DNA of 64,000 nucleotides from Polyangium jinanense (lineage in GTDB: Bacteria > Myxococcota > Polyangia > Polyangiales > Polyangiaceae): the NCBI RefSeq assembly GCF_028435365.1, contig NZ_JAGTJJ010000001.1, positions 930,001 to 994,000 of the forward strand. The letters are read 5' to 3'. The notes under the pieces are model-generated. The model had not been told where the DNA came from. It did not search any database and worked only from the letters and a program-made list of their open reading frames with translations. Each line of letters opens with the position of its first letter. Position 1 is the stretch's first letter. A program made the position numbers and the translations under genes. Shown one piece after another: positions 34,585 to 44,084 of this stretch.

Positions 34585-35913
34585 ATGGGTGCGGTCATGG
34601 GTGGCTCGCGTGGACAAACCCTGCGAGCCACCCGCCACGCCCCGCCCTTCCTCTCCTTCACGCTCGCTGCGCTCCTCGTCACGGGACACGCCCGCGCCTC
34701 GAACGAGCCGCCCTGGGTCGCGCCCGAGACAGAGCCCTTGCCGCAGGGCATCGTGAGCGCGCGGATCCTCAAGGCCGATCAGCCGATCCTCGCATCTCCA
34801 TGGGAAGGTGCACAGCGCCGCGGCTCGGCTGCGCTCGACGTGCACCTGCCGATCTTCGCCGTGCGCCGCGGCCCGGGCTGCAAAGGACGGTTCCTCTCGA
34901 TCGGCCCGCTCGCGTGGGTCTGCGAGGACGCCGTCGAGCTCGCGGAGACGCCCTTCGTCAACGCCGCCTACCGCGCGATCCGCGAGACCGCCGATGGTTT
35001 GCCCTTCCGGTACTACTTCGTCGGCCCCGACGGATCGTTTGCGTACAAAAAGCTTCACGCGGTCGACATCGGCGCGCCCGACATGCAGCTCGAACCGGGG
35101 TTCGCCGTGGCGATCGTGGAGGAGCGCGTGGTCGAGGGCGCTCGTTACGGACGCAGCCACAACGAGCTCTGGATCCCGATGCGGGACCTCGGCCCCGCGC
35201 GACCGCTCGCGTTCCGCGGCGAGGAGATCAAGCCCGACGCGCCCGCGGACGTCTTGCCCTTCGCATGGATCCTCGTCGACAAAGCAAAGGTCTTCTCGAC
35301 GCCGAGCGCGCTCGGCAAAACGGAAGGCAGCCGCGCGCGCTTCGAACGTGTCCCCTTCTTCGAGGAGAAACACGTGGGCGGCGCGCGCTTCACGCGTATC
35401 GGCGAGAACGCGTGGGTCCGCTCGTCGGAGCTCCGCCACCCGACGATCGCGCCGCCGCCACCCGAGGTCGACGTCGCCGCGGGCGAGAAGTGGATCGACG
35501 TGGAGCTCGAGAGCCAGACGCTCGTGGCCTACGAGGGCAAACGGCCCGTGTTCGCGACGCTCGTCTCGACGGGCAAGGGCCGTGAAGGAACGGCGACGGC
35601 GACGCCGCGCGGAACCTCGCGGATCTGGGCCAAGCTCTTCACCTCGAACATGGACAACCTCGAGGACGAGGGCGCGACGCGGTACTACCGGATGGAGGAC
35701 GTGCCCTGGGTGCAATTCTTCGCGAAGGGCGTAGGCCTGCACGGCGCGTTCTGGCATCGATCGTTCGGGACCGTGCGTAGCCACGGCTGCGTGAACCTCG
35801 CGCCGCTCGACGCGCAGAGGCTCTTCTTCTGGACCACGCCGCGCGTGCCCGCCGGATGGACCGCCGCCTTGCCGAGCACGCACGACGTAGGCACGGTCGT
35901 GCGAGTACGCTAG
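34585..35913 (+). CDS. L,D-transpeptidase, YkuD family
   Basis: 442 aa with an N-terminal hydrophobic segment (PPFLSFTLAALLVTGHARA) as signal or anchor. Residues about 90-300 are an ancillary region. The catalytic YkuD domain ends with HGAFWHRSFGTVRSHGCVN: His in HGAFWH and the SHGC(V)N nucleophile Cys. It forms 3-3 cross-links or attaches proteins to peptidoglycan. Start ATG 34585; ATG 34597 is possible. It begins 7 bp after the FHA gene stop, so probably the same operon. Confidence 0.92.
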   Translation: MGAVMGGSRGQTLRATRHAPPFLSFTLAALLVTGHARASNEPPWVAPETEPLPQGIVSARILKADQPILASPWEGAQRRGSAALDVHLPIFAVRRGPGCKGRFLSIGPLAWVCEDAVELAETPFVNAAYRAIRETADGLPFRYYFVGPDGSFAYKKLHAVDIGAPDMQLEPGFAVAIVEERVVEGARYGRSHNELWIPMRDLGPARPLAFRGEEIKPDAPADVLPFAWILVDKAKVFSTPSALGKTEGSRARFERVPFFEEKHVGGARFTRIGENAWVRSSELRHPTIAPPPPEVDVAAGEKWIDVELESQTLVAYEGKRPVFATLVSTGKGREGTATATPRGTSRIWAKLFTSNMDNLEDEGATRYYRMEDVPWVQFFAKGVGLHGAFWHRSFGTVRSHGCVNLAPLDAQRLFFWTTPRVPAGWTAALPSTHDVGTVVRVR

Positions 35914-35941
35914 AAGCCCTCACGCGAGAGGGCGCTCACCC

Positions 35942-37660
35942 ATGGTCTCGATCGTCAACGCTGTCCGTGATCTCGGCCGACTGCGCCAGATCTACGTCGT
36001 GCTCGTTCGTCACGGCTTCGGCGAGCTCGCGCAGCGGCTCGGCCTCGGCGGCCGCTCGCGCACGCAGGCCATGCCCGAACTGCCTGCGGGCGTCGATGCG
36101 AGCGACGCGCTGGTCGAGGCGCCCGAGGCCGACGCGAAGCGTGGTGAAGAAGAGCGACGTCGCATCTCGCTCCCCGAGCGCGTGCGGCTCGTGTGCATGG
36201 ATCTCGGCCCCTCGTTCGTGAAGCTCGGCCAGATCGCCTCCACGCGCCCCGACGTCCTGCCGAACGACTGGATCATCGAGCTGAAGAAGCTCCAGGACGA
36301 GGTCAACCCGCTGCCGTGGAGCGACATCAAGGCCGCGGTCGAGGCCTCGCTCGGCGCGCCCATCGAGGACATCTACGAGCGGTTCGAGGAAAAACCTCTC
36401 GCCGCGGCCTCGATCGGCCAGGTGCATCGCGCGGTGCTCAAGCACGCGGACGGCCCGCAAGAGGTCGTGGTGAAGGTGCAGCGGCCCGGCGTGCGCACGA
36501 CCGTCGCGCGTGACCTCGAGCTCTTGCACGCGCTCGCGAAGCTCATCGAGCGCACGATCCCCGAATCGTCCTTGTACCAACCATCGGCGCTCGTCGATCA
36601 GTTCGATCGCGCGATCACGAGCGAGCTCGACTTCGGACTCGAAGCCGAGCACGCCGAGAAGTTCAGGCGCCACTTCGCGGGCCACCCGCACGCGCGTTTC
36701 CCGCACGTCTACCGCGAAGCCTCCTCGAAAACCGTGCTCACGCTCGAGCTCTTGCCTGGCGGCAAGGTCTACGACGAGATCCGCGACCACGGGCACAAGG
36801 GCCCTGCGATCGCGCAGGCCGCGGTAGGCATCGTCGTGAAGATGATCTTCGAGGACGGGTTCTTCCACGCGGACCCGCACCCCGGGAACATCTTGATCTC
36901 CGGCGATCCGGACAGCCCCACGATCGGCCTCATCGACCTCGGCATGGTCGGCCGTTTGTCCCCGGAGATGCGCGACAAGACGCTCGACCTGATGATTGCC
37001 GCGGTCCGTCAGGACCACCTCGGCGTCGCGGACGCGCTTTATGCGATCGGCACGCCGACGAAGAAGGTCGACATGCGCGCCTACCGCGCCGAGGTCAGCG
37101 TCCTGGCGGAGAAGTACCTCGGCCGCCCGCTCAAGGAGATCGACGTCGCTGCGATGATCAGCGACCTCATGCGTGGCGCGAGCAAGTACGGCATCGAGAT
37201 CCCGCCGGACTTCTTGCTCGTCGGCAAGGCGATCATGACGATCGAGGGCGTCGGCAAGGAGATCGACCCGGACCTCGACGTCTTTGGCGTCGCGCGTCCG
37301 TTCTTCCTCGATCTCCTGCGCAAACGTTACTCGCCCGAGCGCGTCGGGATGGAGCTCTGGCGCGGCGTCGAGCGCCTATCCGGCGCTGCCTACGACTTGC
37401 CGCAACAGCTCCGCGAGGTCCTCGACGACCTGCGCCTCGGGCGGCTGACCTTACGCACCACCGATCCGACCCTCCCGCGCACGGTCGATCGCCTCGGACG
37501 GCGCCTCTTCGCGGGCCTCGTCGTGGCGACCTTCGTTTTCGCGGGGACGTGGCTGCTTCAAACGGATCGAAAGGATCCGCTCGGCATCACGCTCCTCGTC
37601 TTCGGCGTGCTCGTGATGTTCGGGCACGTCGTCCTCGACGTGCTCCGCCATCTTCGCTAA
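35942..37660 (+). CDS. ubiB: UbiB/ABC1 (ADCK) family atypical kinase-like protein
   Basis: 572 aa. ABC1 signature: KLGQIASTRPDVLPNDWI (KxGQ), AAASIGQVHRA, then VVKVQRPGV (lysine that would bind ATP), ELDFGLEAEHAEKF, FHADPHPGNI (catalytic loop-like) and LIDLGMVGRL (metal-binding DLG). Two hydrophobic C-terminal helices (about 510-570) anchor it in the inner membrane. UbiB-like proteins support quinone synthesis. Starts 29 bp after the transpeptidase gene, with AGAGGG before ATG. Confidence 0.92.
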   Translation: MVSIVNAVRDLGRLRQIYVVLVRHGFGELAQRLGLGGRSRTQAMPELPAGVDASDALVEAPEADAKRGEEERRRISLPERVRLVCMDLGPSFVKLGQIASTRPDVLPNDWIIELKKLQDEVNPLPWSDIKAAVEASLGAPIEDIYERFEEKPLAAASIGQVHRAVLKHADGPQEVVVKVQRPGVRTTVARDLELLHALAKLIERTIPESSLYQPSALVDQFDRAITSELDFGLEAEHAEKFRRHFAGHPHARFPHVYREASSKTVLTLELLPGGKVYDEIRDHGHKGPAIAQAAVGIVVKMIFEDGFFHADPHPGNILISGDPDSPTIGLIDLGMVGRLSPEMRDKTLDLMIAAVRQDHLGVADALYAIGTPTKKVDMRAYRAEVSVLAEKYLGRPLKEIDVAAMISDLMRGASKYGIEIPPDFLLVGKAIMTIEGVGKEIDPDLDVFGVARPFFLDLLRKRYSPERVGMELWRGVERLSGAAYDLPQQLREVLDDLRLGRLTLRTTDPTLPRTVDRLGRRLFAGLVVATFVFAGTWLLQTDRKDPLGITLLVFGVLVMFGHVVLDVLRHLR

Positions 37661-37756
37661 CGACCGCTCACTGACTGCCACATGCGCAGAGCAGGGCGCC
37701 GAGCTACCTCGACGCCCTGCTTCGCGGCCCGGTGAATCCGCGCGTGGCCTGTCCGA

Positions 37757-38098
<342 letters not shown>

Positions 38099-38306
38099 CG
38101 GGTTCTGCTCCTTTCAGGCCACGCGCCCCCATGGGGGGCTGCATGCATCATTCGAGACGACCCACGGGGTTTGGGGGGACTGACTGTTGGTCCCAGCCCG
38201 CCGAGGGCTCGGGGGCTTCGCTTCGGGCGGCCCCCCTTTATTCCGAAACTGACGGTTTGGCTAGCAGCTTTTTGAGGATCCCACCGCGATCTTTCGCGGG
38301 GGCGCC

Positions 38307-39080
38307 TCAGTGGTGTTCTGCGTGGTGGTGCTCCGTGGCGAGGCCGATGTAGATGCTGCTGAGCAGGCAGAACACCAGCGTCTGCACGACGATCACGATG
38401 AGCCCGAGCATCATCACGGGCAGCGGCAGGAAGATCGCCACGAGGCCGAAGAAGACCGAGGCGATGAGGTGGTCGACCGCGATGTTGACCATCAGACGCA
38501 CGCTGAGCGTGATCGGACGGACGCAGGTCGAGATGACCTCGATCGGGAAGATGAGCGGCGCGAGGTACCACTTCGGCCCCGCGAGGTGCGCGATGTAGCT
38601 CCAGCCGTTCTCCTTGATGCCCCAGATGTTGAAGGAGAGGAAAACGAGCAGCGCGCAGCCGAGCGTGACGTTCAGGCTCGACGTGGGCGGCGAGAAGCCG
38701 GGGATCAGGCCCGAGACGTTCGAGAAGAAGATGAAGCCCGCGGCGCCGCCGATCAGCGGGAAGTACCGCTTGGCGTTCTCGGCCCCCATCACGTCCTTGG
38801 CCATGTCGTAGAAGTAGCCAAAGAACGCCTCGAAGAACGTGCGCAGGCTGAGCCGATCGTCCGGAACGACCGACTCGTTGAGCCGCCGGAACTTCGAGCG
38901 CACCGACATCGCCATCGCGATGAACACGACGATGATGAGCAGGCTCGAGAAGATCGGCTCGACCGAGTGGTAGCTCATCGGCTCGTGAGCGATGAAGGTG
39001 TGGCCGAGGTTCTTCGCGTTCTCGCGGAGACCAGGGAGGTGGGCCAGGAGGAAGGTCAGAAAACCAGTATGCTCGGGCAT
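38307..39080 (-). CDS. atpB: ATP synthase F0 subunit a
   Basis: 257 aa, five or six hydrophobic segments. The essential arginine lies in ITLSVRLMVNIAVDH, matching the SLRLFGN motif of other a subunits. Also LIGGAAGFIFFSNVSGLIPGF is typical. The C-terminus ends in the His-rich ATEHHHAEHH. It forms the proton half-channels next to the c-ring. The gap to atpE is about 208 bp and to the upstream AtpI-like gene 54 bp. Confidence 0.94.
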   Translation of the reverse strand: MPEHTGFLTFLLAHLPGLRENAKNLGHTFIAHEPMSYHSVEPIFSSLLIIVVFIAMAMSVRSKFRRLNESVVPDDRLSLRTFFEAFFGYFYDMAKDVMGAENAKRYFPLIGGAAGFIFFSNVSGLIPGFSPPTSSLNVTLGCALLVFLSFNIWGIKENGWSYIAHLAGPKWYLAPLIFPIEVISTCVRPITLSVRLMVNIAVDHLIASVFFGLVAIFLPLPVMMLGLIVIVVQTLVFCLLSSIYIGLATEHHHAEHH

Positions 39081-39134
39081 GACCGTCGTCGCTCCGTCAC
39101 GAGGAGCGCTCCAATCTTGAGCTCGATCTCGATC

Positions 39135-39656
39135 TCAGGGCTCGTTCGAGGGGTCCCCCTCGTCGGCGGGCCTCGCCTTTAGCACATCTTCGCGCGGCGC
39201 GTCCCCGAAAGATCTTCGCGAAGTTTGTGAACCAGGCCCCGCGGTTCGCCGCCCGTCCCCCTCCGGAAGGTCCTCCGGGGGCTTCGGGCCAAACAGCGTC
39301 CCCACCGTGATCCCAATGGGCAGCGCCCCATATCCCACGATGAGGGAGAGACCCGACGCGATCCCGCTGCGCAGGATGAGCCAAACCCCGCCCAGCAAAA
39401 GCGCGAGCTTGATCGTCGCGATGACCGCCCAGGGCGCGGTGTTTCCCCGCCGGGACAAAAACGCTTCGCCCACCTGCGCGAAGACCCAGAGGTTCATCGG
39501 CGCGAGCGCCCCGCCGATCGCCACGCCGATCCCGAACCGCGGCCCGCCGAACGCGAACGCGCCGAGCGAAAGGACAACCCCCGTTCCGATCACCCCGAAG
39601 AGCGCCGCGCGCATCTGCGCGTCGAGCTTGGAAGGCTTCTGCGCGTCGTCGCTCAT
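39135..39656 (-). CDS. atpI: AtpI-like ATP synthase assembly protein
   Basis: 173 aa with four hydrophobic segments (LFGVIGTGVVLSLGAFAFG, IGVAIGGALAPMNLWVFA, VIATIKLALLLGGVWLIL, GLSLIVGYGALPIGITVG). This arrangement and its position just before atpB fit the AtpI/UncI family that helps c-ring assembly. The C-terminus is polar (PEGDGRRTAGPG...). Its start overlaps the preceding AtpZ-like gene's stop by 4 bp. Family call rests partly on context. Confidence 0.85.
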   Translation of the reverse strand: MSDDAQKPSKLDAQMRAALFGVIGTGVVLSLGAFAFGGPRFGIGVAIGGALAPMNLWVFAQVGEAFLSRRGNTAPWAVIATIKLALLLGGVWLILRSGIASGLSLIVGYGALPIGITVGTLFGPKPPEDLPEGDGRRTAGPGSQTSRRSFGDAPREDVLKARPADEGDPSNEP

Positions 39657-40009
39657 CCGCCTCCCCTCCCCTCGTCTTCATCGTCCGCCTTCGTGATCGG
39701 AGGCGCGTCCTTGCGCTCCTCGGGCGTGTCGTAACGCGGCCGCGGATTGCCTTGCTCGCGCTCCTCGCGCTCGGCCTGCGCCTTCATCTCGCGCGAGGCG
39801 CGCAGGAAGGCCTTCACCGCCGCGCCGCAGCCGAAGAAGAAACCGAGAATCGAGAGGTACGGCTCGGTGCCGAGCTTGCCGTCGAGCCAGCGCCCGCCGA
39901 AGAAGCCGAAGGCGATCGAGAGGACGATCTCGAGACCGATCGTCCCGAGGCTCCCGACGCCACGCCACTCCTCGACCTTGGGCGGGCGCTTGCGCTCGTT
40001 CCCGTTCAC
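39653..40009 (-). CDS. AtpZ/AtpI-type small membrane protein
   Basis: 118 aa from GTG 40009; GTG overlaps the rdgB stop TGA by 4 bp (GTGA). Two hydrophobic helices, IGLEIVLSIAFGFFGGRWLDGKLG and YLSILGFFFGCGAAVKAFLR, fit the AtpZ (Tmem-AtpI) pair that occurs before atpI-atpB. The AtpZ/I proteins have been linked to Mg2+ or Ca2+ handling at F0 (family knowledge). The C-terminus is charged. Part of the operon. Confidence 0.85.
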   Translation of the reverse strand: MNGNERKRPPKVEEWRGVGSLGTIGLEIVLSIAFGFFGGRWLDGKLGTEPYLSILGFFFGCGAAVKAFLRASREMKAQAEREEREQGNPRPRYDTPEERKDAPPITKADDEDEGRGGG

Positions 40010-40671
40010 CGCTCGCCCGCGACGCGCGTCACCGTCGCGCGCCTGTTCTCGATCAACGCCTCCAGCACGGGCCGCATCGCGCGCGCCGCTTCGGCGCGGT
40101 GGCTGATGCGGTTCTTCTCGTCGTCGCCGAGCTCGGCCATCGTGCGGCCGTCGCCCTTGACGATGAAGAGCGGGTCGTAGCCGAAGCCGCCCGCGCCGCG
40201 CGCTTGCCGCGCGATCGTCCCCTCGCAGCGGCCCTCGCAGATGACCTCGGGCTGCAGTTCGTTCCACGGATCGAGCAGCACCATCGTGCAGCGGAAGCGC
40301 GCCGTGCGGTGCTCATCGTCGATCTCTTCGAGCGCCGCGAGCAGCGCCGCGTTGTTCTCCGAGTCGGTCGCGCCTTCCTTCGCGAAGCGCGCCGAGCGCA
40401 CGCCGGGCCGGCCCGCGAGCGCGTCGACCTCGAGCCCCGAGTCCTCCGCGAGCGTCACCATCATCGCGGCCTCGGACGCCGTGCGTACCTTGATGAGCGC
40501 GTTGTCCACGAACGTCGCGCCGTCCTCGATGATCGGCGGCAGGTCGGGCAGCACCTGCGAGAGCGGCAGGAGCTTGATGGGCAGGTCGGAGAAGAGCGCC
40601 GCGAGCTCCGCGAGCTTGCCGCGGTTCGTCGAGGCGACGAGGATCGACAGCGGCAGGTTCGACTCGCTCAC
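40006..40671 (-). CDS. rdgB: dITP/XTP pyrophosphatase RdgB/HAM1
   Basis: 221 aa from GTG 40671, overlapping the rph stop by 4 bp. Signature: LVASTNRGKLAEL at the N-terminus (substrate-binding STNRGK), EDSGLEVDALAGRPGVRSARFA and GFGYDPLF. It hydrolyses ITP, dITP and XTP so they are not put into nucleic acids. A longer reading is all Arg-rich shadow of rph. Typical neighbour of rph. Confidence 0.95.
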   Translation of the reverse strand: MSESNLPLSILVASTNRGKLAELAALFSDLPIKLLPLSQVLPDLPPIIEDGATFVDNALIKVRTASEAAMMVTLAEDSGLEVDALAGRPGVRSARFAKEGATDSENNAALLAALEEIDDEHRTARFRCTMVLLDPWNELQPEVICEGRCEGTIARQARGAGGFGYDPLFIVKGDGRTMAELGDDEKNRISHRAEAARAMRPVLEALIENRRATVTRVAGER

Positions 40672-41432
40672 GAGAACCTCCCCGCCTGGAAGAGCGAAGC
40701 GAGCTCGACGCCCGCGGACGCGAGCACGCTGCGTTGCATCGCCACGAGCTTCGCGACGCCCACGAGACCGATGTCGATCATGCCGTCGAGGTCGCGCCGC
40801 TCGATCGCCTCGCCCTCGGCCGTCGCTTGCACCTCGACGATCGATCCACGCGCCGTACCCACGACGTTGAGGTCCACGCGCGCCTGGCTGTCTTCCACGT
40901 AGACGAGGTCGAGGATCGCCTCGCCGTCCACGTGCCCCACGCTGATCGCGGCCACCTGATCCCGCAGCACCGGCGCGATCTGGTCCGCCGCGCGCAGCTT
41001 CGCGAGCGCGAGCGCCGCGGCCACGAAGCCTCCGGTGATCGACGCCGTCCGCGTCCCACCATCGGCCTCCAGCACATCGCAGTCGATCACGATCGTGCGC
41101 TCGCCGATCGCGTCGAGGTCGATCGCGCTGCGGAGCGCGCGCCCGATGAGCCGCTGAATCTCCTGCGTCCGCCCGCTCGGCGACTTGCCGCGCCCCTCGC
41201 GTGCTTCCCTTCGCGCGCGGCTCGCGCGGGGATGCATCTGGTACTCGGCCGTCAGCCAGCCTTTGCCCTTGCCTGCCATCCATGGGGGCACGACCGTGTC
41301 GATCGACGCGGTGCAAAGCACGACCGTGCCGCCCGCGCGGTAGAGCACGGAGCCCTCCGCGTTGCGGTGGAAGTGCGGGACGATCTCGACGGGACGAGGT
41401 TCGGCGGGGCTACGGCCATCGGGGCGGGACAC
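40668..41432 (-). CDS. rph: Ribonuclease PH
   Basis: 254 aa from GTG 41432. Motifs: AGGTVVLCTASIDTVVPPW, GWLTAEYQMHPRAS, SGRTQEIQRLIGRALRSAIDL (phosphate-binding SGR) and CDVLEADGGTRTASITGG, with PxLP-like tail. It trims tRNA 3' ends using phosphate. First gene of a minus operon (rph, rdgB, atpZ-like, atpI-like, atpB, atpE). A TAAGGA hexamer sits six bases before the GTG, and no Shine-Dalgarno, so the mRNA is probably leaderless. Confidence 0.95.
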   Translation of the reverse strand: MSRPDGRSPAEPRPVEIVPHFHRNAEGSVLYRAGGTVVLCTASIDTVVPPWMAGKGKGWLTAEYQMHPRASRARREAREGRGKSPSGRTQEIQRLIGRALRSAIDLDAIGERTIVIDCDVLEADGGTRTASITGGFVAAALALAKLRAADQIAPVLRDQVAAISVGHVDGEAILDLVYVEDSQARVDLNVVGTARGSIVEVQATAEGEAIERRDLDGMIDIGLVGVAKLVAMQRSVLASAGVELASLFQAGRFS

Positions 41433-41438
41433 GCCGCG

Positions 41439-41444
41439 TCCTTA
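41439..41444 (-). promoter_or_regulatory. -10-like TAAGGA six bases before GTG 41432
   Basis: Reads TGCTAAGGA on the minus strand with six bases to GTG 41432. It fits the leaderless-promoter pattern and would drive the whole rph-rdgB-atp operon. Confidence 0.5.
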
Positions 41445-41527
41445 GCACAGGCGAAGAGCCGCGCAGTGCATCCTCACTCTCGACCTGTGCATCCTCGTCC
41501 GGCCTGCGCGCCCGCTCGTCGCGTCCG

Positions 41528-42244
41528 TCACCAGCTCACGGGATACACCGTGGCGTAAAGCCCGTCGGCCGAACCGCCCCGCGTCGAGGCGCGCTGGACG
41601 AGATAAAGCTCCTGCTTCGGTCCCTGACAGACGAACGCGCCTCCCTCGGACGCGACGTACACCTGGAGCCCGACGGTCCTCATGGTGAACCCCTCCGGCC
41701 ACGTCTCGCGCTTCTTCAAGTATTCGAGCGCGGGGTTCGACCGCGGAGGCACGTCGGACCGTTCGAGGATACGGATGAGCCGGTCCGCCTGGGAAAACGC
41801 CGCGCCATCCTGCTTGGCGATGTCGGCGATGCCGACCTTCGCGGGCAGCTGCCCCGGACCGACCTCGTTCGCGGGCACGCGGCGCGAACGAACGATGGTG
41901 AACTCCTCGGTCGTCTTGGCGCCCTCGACACGGTGACCCCGGCCGATCCATCGACCGTCGCCGGACGGCACGATCGCGTTCCACGGCTTGCACGACGCGA
42001 ACGCGTTGAGCACCGCGCACGGGCCACTCTTCGCGTCGGCCGCGCACGCGAGCGTCTTCTTGAACGCGGCGACGTCGAGATCGTCGGGCGCGGCGACGGC
42101 CTCGGGCGCCGTCGTCGCGGGCGGCGCGGCGGACGGAGGTGTGGGCGCCCCGGTGCGCGCGGGCGCCGCGGAGTCCCCGGCGGGCTCCTGGGAACACGCG
42201 GCGACGGCGATCGAGACGAGGACGACGAAGGGGCGCGTTCGCAT
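41528..42244 (-). CDS. Lipoprotein, function unknown
   Basis: 238 aa from ATG 42244. Signal peptide with lipobox FVVLVSIAVAAC, then an Ala/Pro-rich linker, then a globular domain: DDLDVAAFKKTLACAADAKS, DGRWIGRGHRVEGAKTTEEF, NPALEYLKKRETWPEGF and YLVQRASTRGG. Four Cys in the mature region besides the lipid-modified one. No family recognised. Periplasmic or outer-membrane. Confidence 0.8.
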   Translation of the reverse strand: MRTRPFVVLVSIAVAACSQEPAGDSAAPARTGAPTPPSAAPPATTAPEAVAAPDDLDVAAFKKTLACAADAKSGPCAVLNAFASCKPWNAIVPSGDGRWIGRGHRVEGAKTTEEFTIVRSRRVPANEVGPGQLPAKVGIADIAKQDGAAFSQADRLIRILERSDVPPRSNPALEYLKKRETWPEGFTMRTVGLQVYVASEGGAFVCQGPKQELYLVQRASTRGGSADGLYATVYPVSW

Positions 42245-42277
42245 GGGCGCGCAGTCTGGCACGCTGTCGCTCGTCCG

Positions 42278-42823
42278 CTACGGCGGGTCGATCAGGAGCT
42301 TCGGCCGGAGCCGCCCGAGCGACTTCCGCCCAAGTCCCTTCACGCGCAGGAGATCCTCCGGCCGCTTGAACCGCCCGAGCTTCGCCCGCAGCGCGAGGAT
42401 CGCCTTGGCCTTCGTGGCCCCGATGCCCGGCAGCTTTCGCAGATCCTCCTCCGTCGCGAGGTTCAGGATCACTCTTCCATCCGGGGTCACCGCCGCGATC
42501 GGCGCGGCCGCATCCGCCGCCGCTCCCGCATCCGCTCCCGCGCCCGCATCCGCCTCCGCGTGCGCACCCGCGCCCGCGTCCGCCGTAGGCAAAGGCGCCG
42601 CCGCGCTCGCGCTCGTCGCCGGCGGACCGAGGTAAGCCCCGACGCGACGCGGCATCAAATCCGCGCCCGCCCCCGATCCCATGAACGCGAGCGCCAGGAA
42701 CCCGAGCACCCCGAGCGCGGCTTTCCCTGCGAGCGGCATCCATGCCGATCCGCGCAGCCGTGCCGCGATCGACCCGAAAAACGCCCGCGCTCCGACCTGC
42801 TTGTCCTCTGCCGAAAGTTCCAC
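42278..42823 (-). CDS. comEA: ComEA-type helix-hairpin-helix DNA-binding protein
   Basis: 181 aa from GTG 42823, chosen because GAGGAGG lies six bases before it; longer frames have no ribosome binding site. A membrane anchor (MPLAGKAALGVLGFLALAFMG) is followed by an ADAGAGADAGAAADAA-type linker and a C-terminal HhH pair: ILNLATEEDLRKLPGIGATK, KRPEDLLRVKGLGRKSLGRL, the ComEA signature. ComEA binds incoming DNA in competence; here a pilus or DNA-uptake role is inferred only from the domain. It is not next to other com genes. Confidence 0.86.
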   Translation of the reverse strand: MELSAEDKQVGARAFFGSIAARLRGSAWMPLAGKAALGVLGFLALAFMGSGAGADLMPRRVGAYLGPPATSASAAAPLPTADAGAGAHAEADAGAGADAGAAADAAAPIAAVTPDGRVILNLATEEDLRKLPGIGATKAKAILALRAKLGRFKRPEDLLRVKGLGRKSLGRLRPKLLIDPP

Positions 42824-43002
42824 CGAGAGCCTCCTCGGCGGCCTCTTCGGCGATCTTCGTGCCAGCGAACGGGACGCGGAAACACGCGGCCCTTTTGGGT
42901 GCAAACGGTCCACGCGGGGGTGGCGCCGCCATGGTGGATGGGTGGCGACGCCACCGGGACCTCTTGCTCGACCTGCGCTACGATGCGGCGGAGCAGGTGA
43001 CC

Positions 43003-44082
43003 ATGTCCGACCCGCGTTTTTCCCCGTACCCCGAGGCCTTCTCGCGACGCACCTTCCTCGGCGCTGCGCTCACCGGCGCGGCGCTGCTCGGCGCCGATCA
43101 CGCGCTCGCCGCGGGCTCGGGCCTCGTGGCCCAGCCGCCCGCGGGCTTCATGCCCCTCTCGATCCCCGGCAAGGTCGTGAAGGTCGCGAAGTCGAACGTG
43201 ATGCAGCCGAACGGCCTCTGGCCCACCGAGGGCGCCGCGAAGCTCATGCTCGAACGCGTGATGGCCGAGCTCACGGGCAAGAGTGATCTCGGCGAGGCCT
43301 TCGCCAAGTTCGTCCACAAAGACGACAAGGTCGCCATCAAGCCGAACGGCATCGCGGGCCAGAAGGGCGCGACGATGGCCACGAACCGCGAGCTCATCCT
43401 CGAAGTCGTCCGAGGCGTCATGGCTGCCGGCGTGCCCGCGAGCCAGATCATGATCTTCGAGCAGTACCCGAAGTTCTTGGAAGGCACGCGCATCTGGGAT
43501 CGCCACAAGGGCCCGGACCCGGCGCTGCCCGCGGGCATCGCGACCGCGGTGCACGAGAACGAGGACGCCACGATGCCCGAGCGAAGCGTGATGGGCATCC
43601 CGACGAAGTTCGTCCGTCCCTTCACCGAGGCGACGGCCGTGATCAACCTCGGCTTGATCAAGGATCACTCGATCTGCGGCTTCACGGGTTGCCTCAAGAA
43701 CATCACGCACGGCGCGACGATCAACCCGCACGCCTTCCACCAGCACAACGCGAGCCCGCAGATCGCCGAGCTCTACGCGCAGGACGTCGTGAAGAGCCGC
43801 GTGCGCTTGCACATCATCGACGGCTTCAAGCTCATCTACGACGAGGGTCCGCTCGACAAGAACAAGAAGCGCCGCGTGCTGCACGAGGCCGTCTACGCGA
43901 CGACGGACCCCGTGGCGATGGACACGCTCGGCTGGGGCATCATCGAGCAATGGCGCAAGGACAACGGCCTGCCAACGCTCAAGGACGCCGGCCGCGAGCC
44001 CACGTACATCCGCATCGCGAGTGAGCTCGGGCTCGGCGTGTTCGACAAGAACCGCATCTCGTTGCGCGAAGTCACGCTCTGA
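43003..44082 (+). CDS. Tat-exported DUF362 domain protein
   Basis: 359 aa from ATG 43003. Twin-arginine leader SRRTFLGAALTGAALLGA, cleaved near ALAA. The body carries HKDDKVAIKPNGIAG and DHSICGFTGCLKNITHGA (with Cys residues), characteristic of DUF362 proteins, which often associate with Fe-S proteins. It lacks the CxxCxxC ferredoxin motif, so the cofactor site is unclear. A DUF362-like exported oxidoreductase partner is inferred. AGGTGA before ATG. Confidence 0.88.
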   Translation: MSDPRFSPYPEAFSRRTFLGAALTGAALLGADHALAAGSGLVAQPPAGFMPLSIPGKVVKVAKSNVMQPNGLWPTEGAAKLMLERVMAELTGKSDLGEAFAKFVHKDDKVAIKPNGIAGQKGATMATNRELILEVVRGVMAAGVPASQIMIFEQYPKFLEGTRIWDRHKGPDPALPAGIATAVHENEDATMPERSVMGIPTKFVRPFTEATAVINLGLIKDHSICGFTGCLKNITHGATINPHAFHQHNASPQIAELYAQDVVKSRVRLHIIDGFKLIYDEGPLDKNKKRRVLHEAVYATTDPVAMDTLGWGIIEQWRKDNGLPTLKDAGREPTYIRIASELGLGVFDKNRISLREVTL

Positions 44083-44084
44083 GG

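Noticed and set aside
32544..34772. 742-aa minus-strand Arg/Gly-rich frame
   Set aside because: Antisense of the HEAT-like and FHA genes; low complexity only.
40672..41316. Extension of rdgB into rph
   Set aside because: Reads as Arg/Gly shadow of rph; GTG 40671 overlaps the rph stop neatly.
42742..43002. N-terminal extension of the DUF362 gene
   Set aside because: The Tat signal begins at ATG 43003, with AGGTGA just before it.
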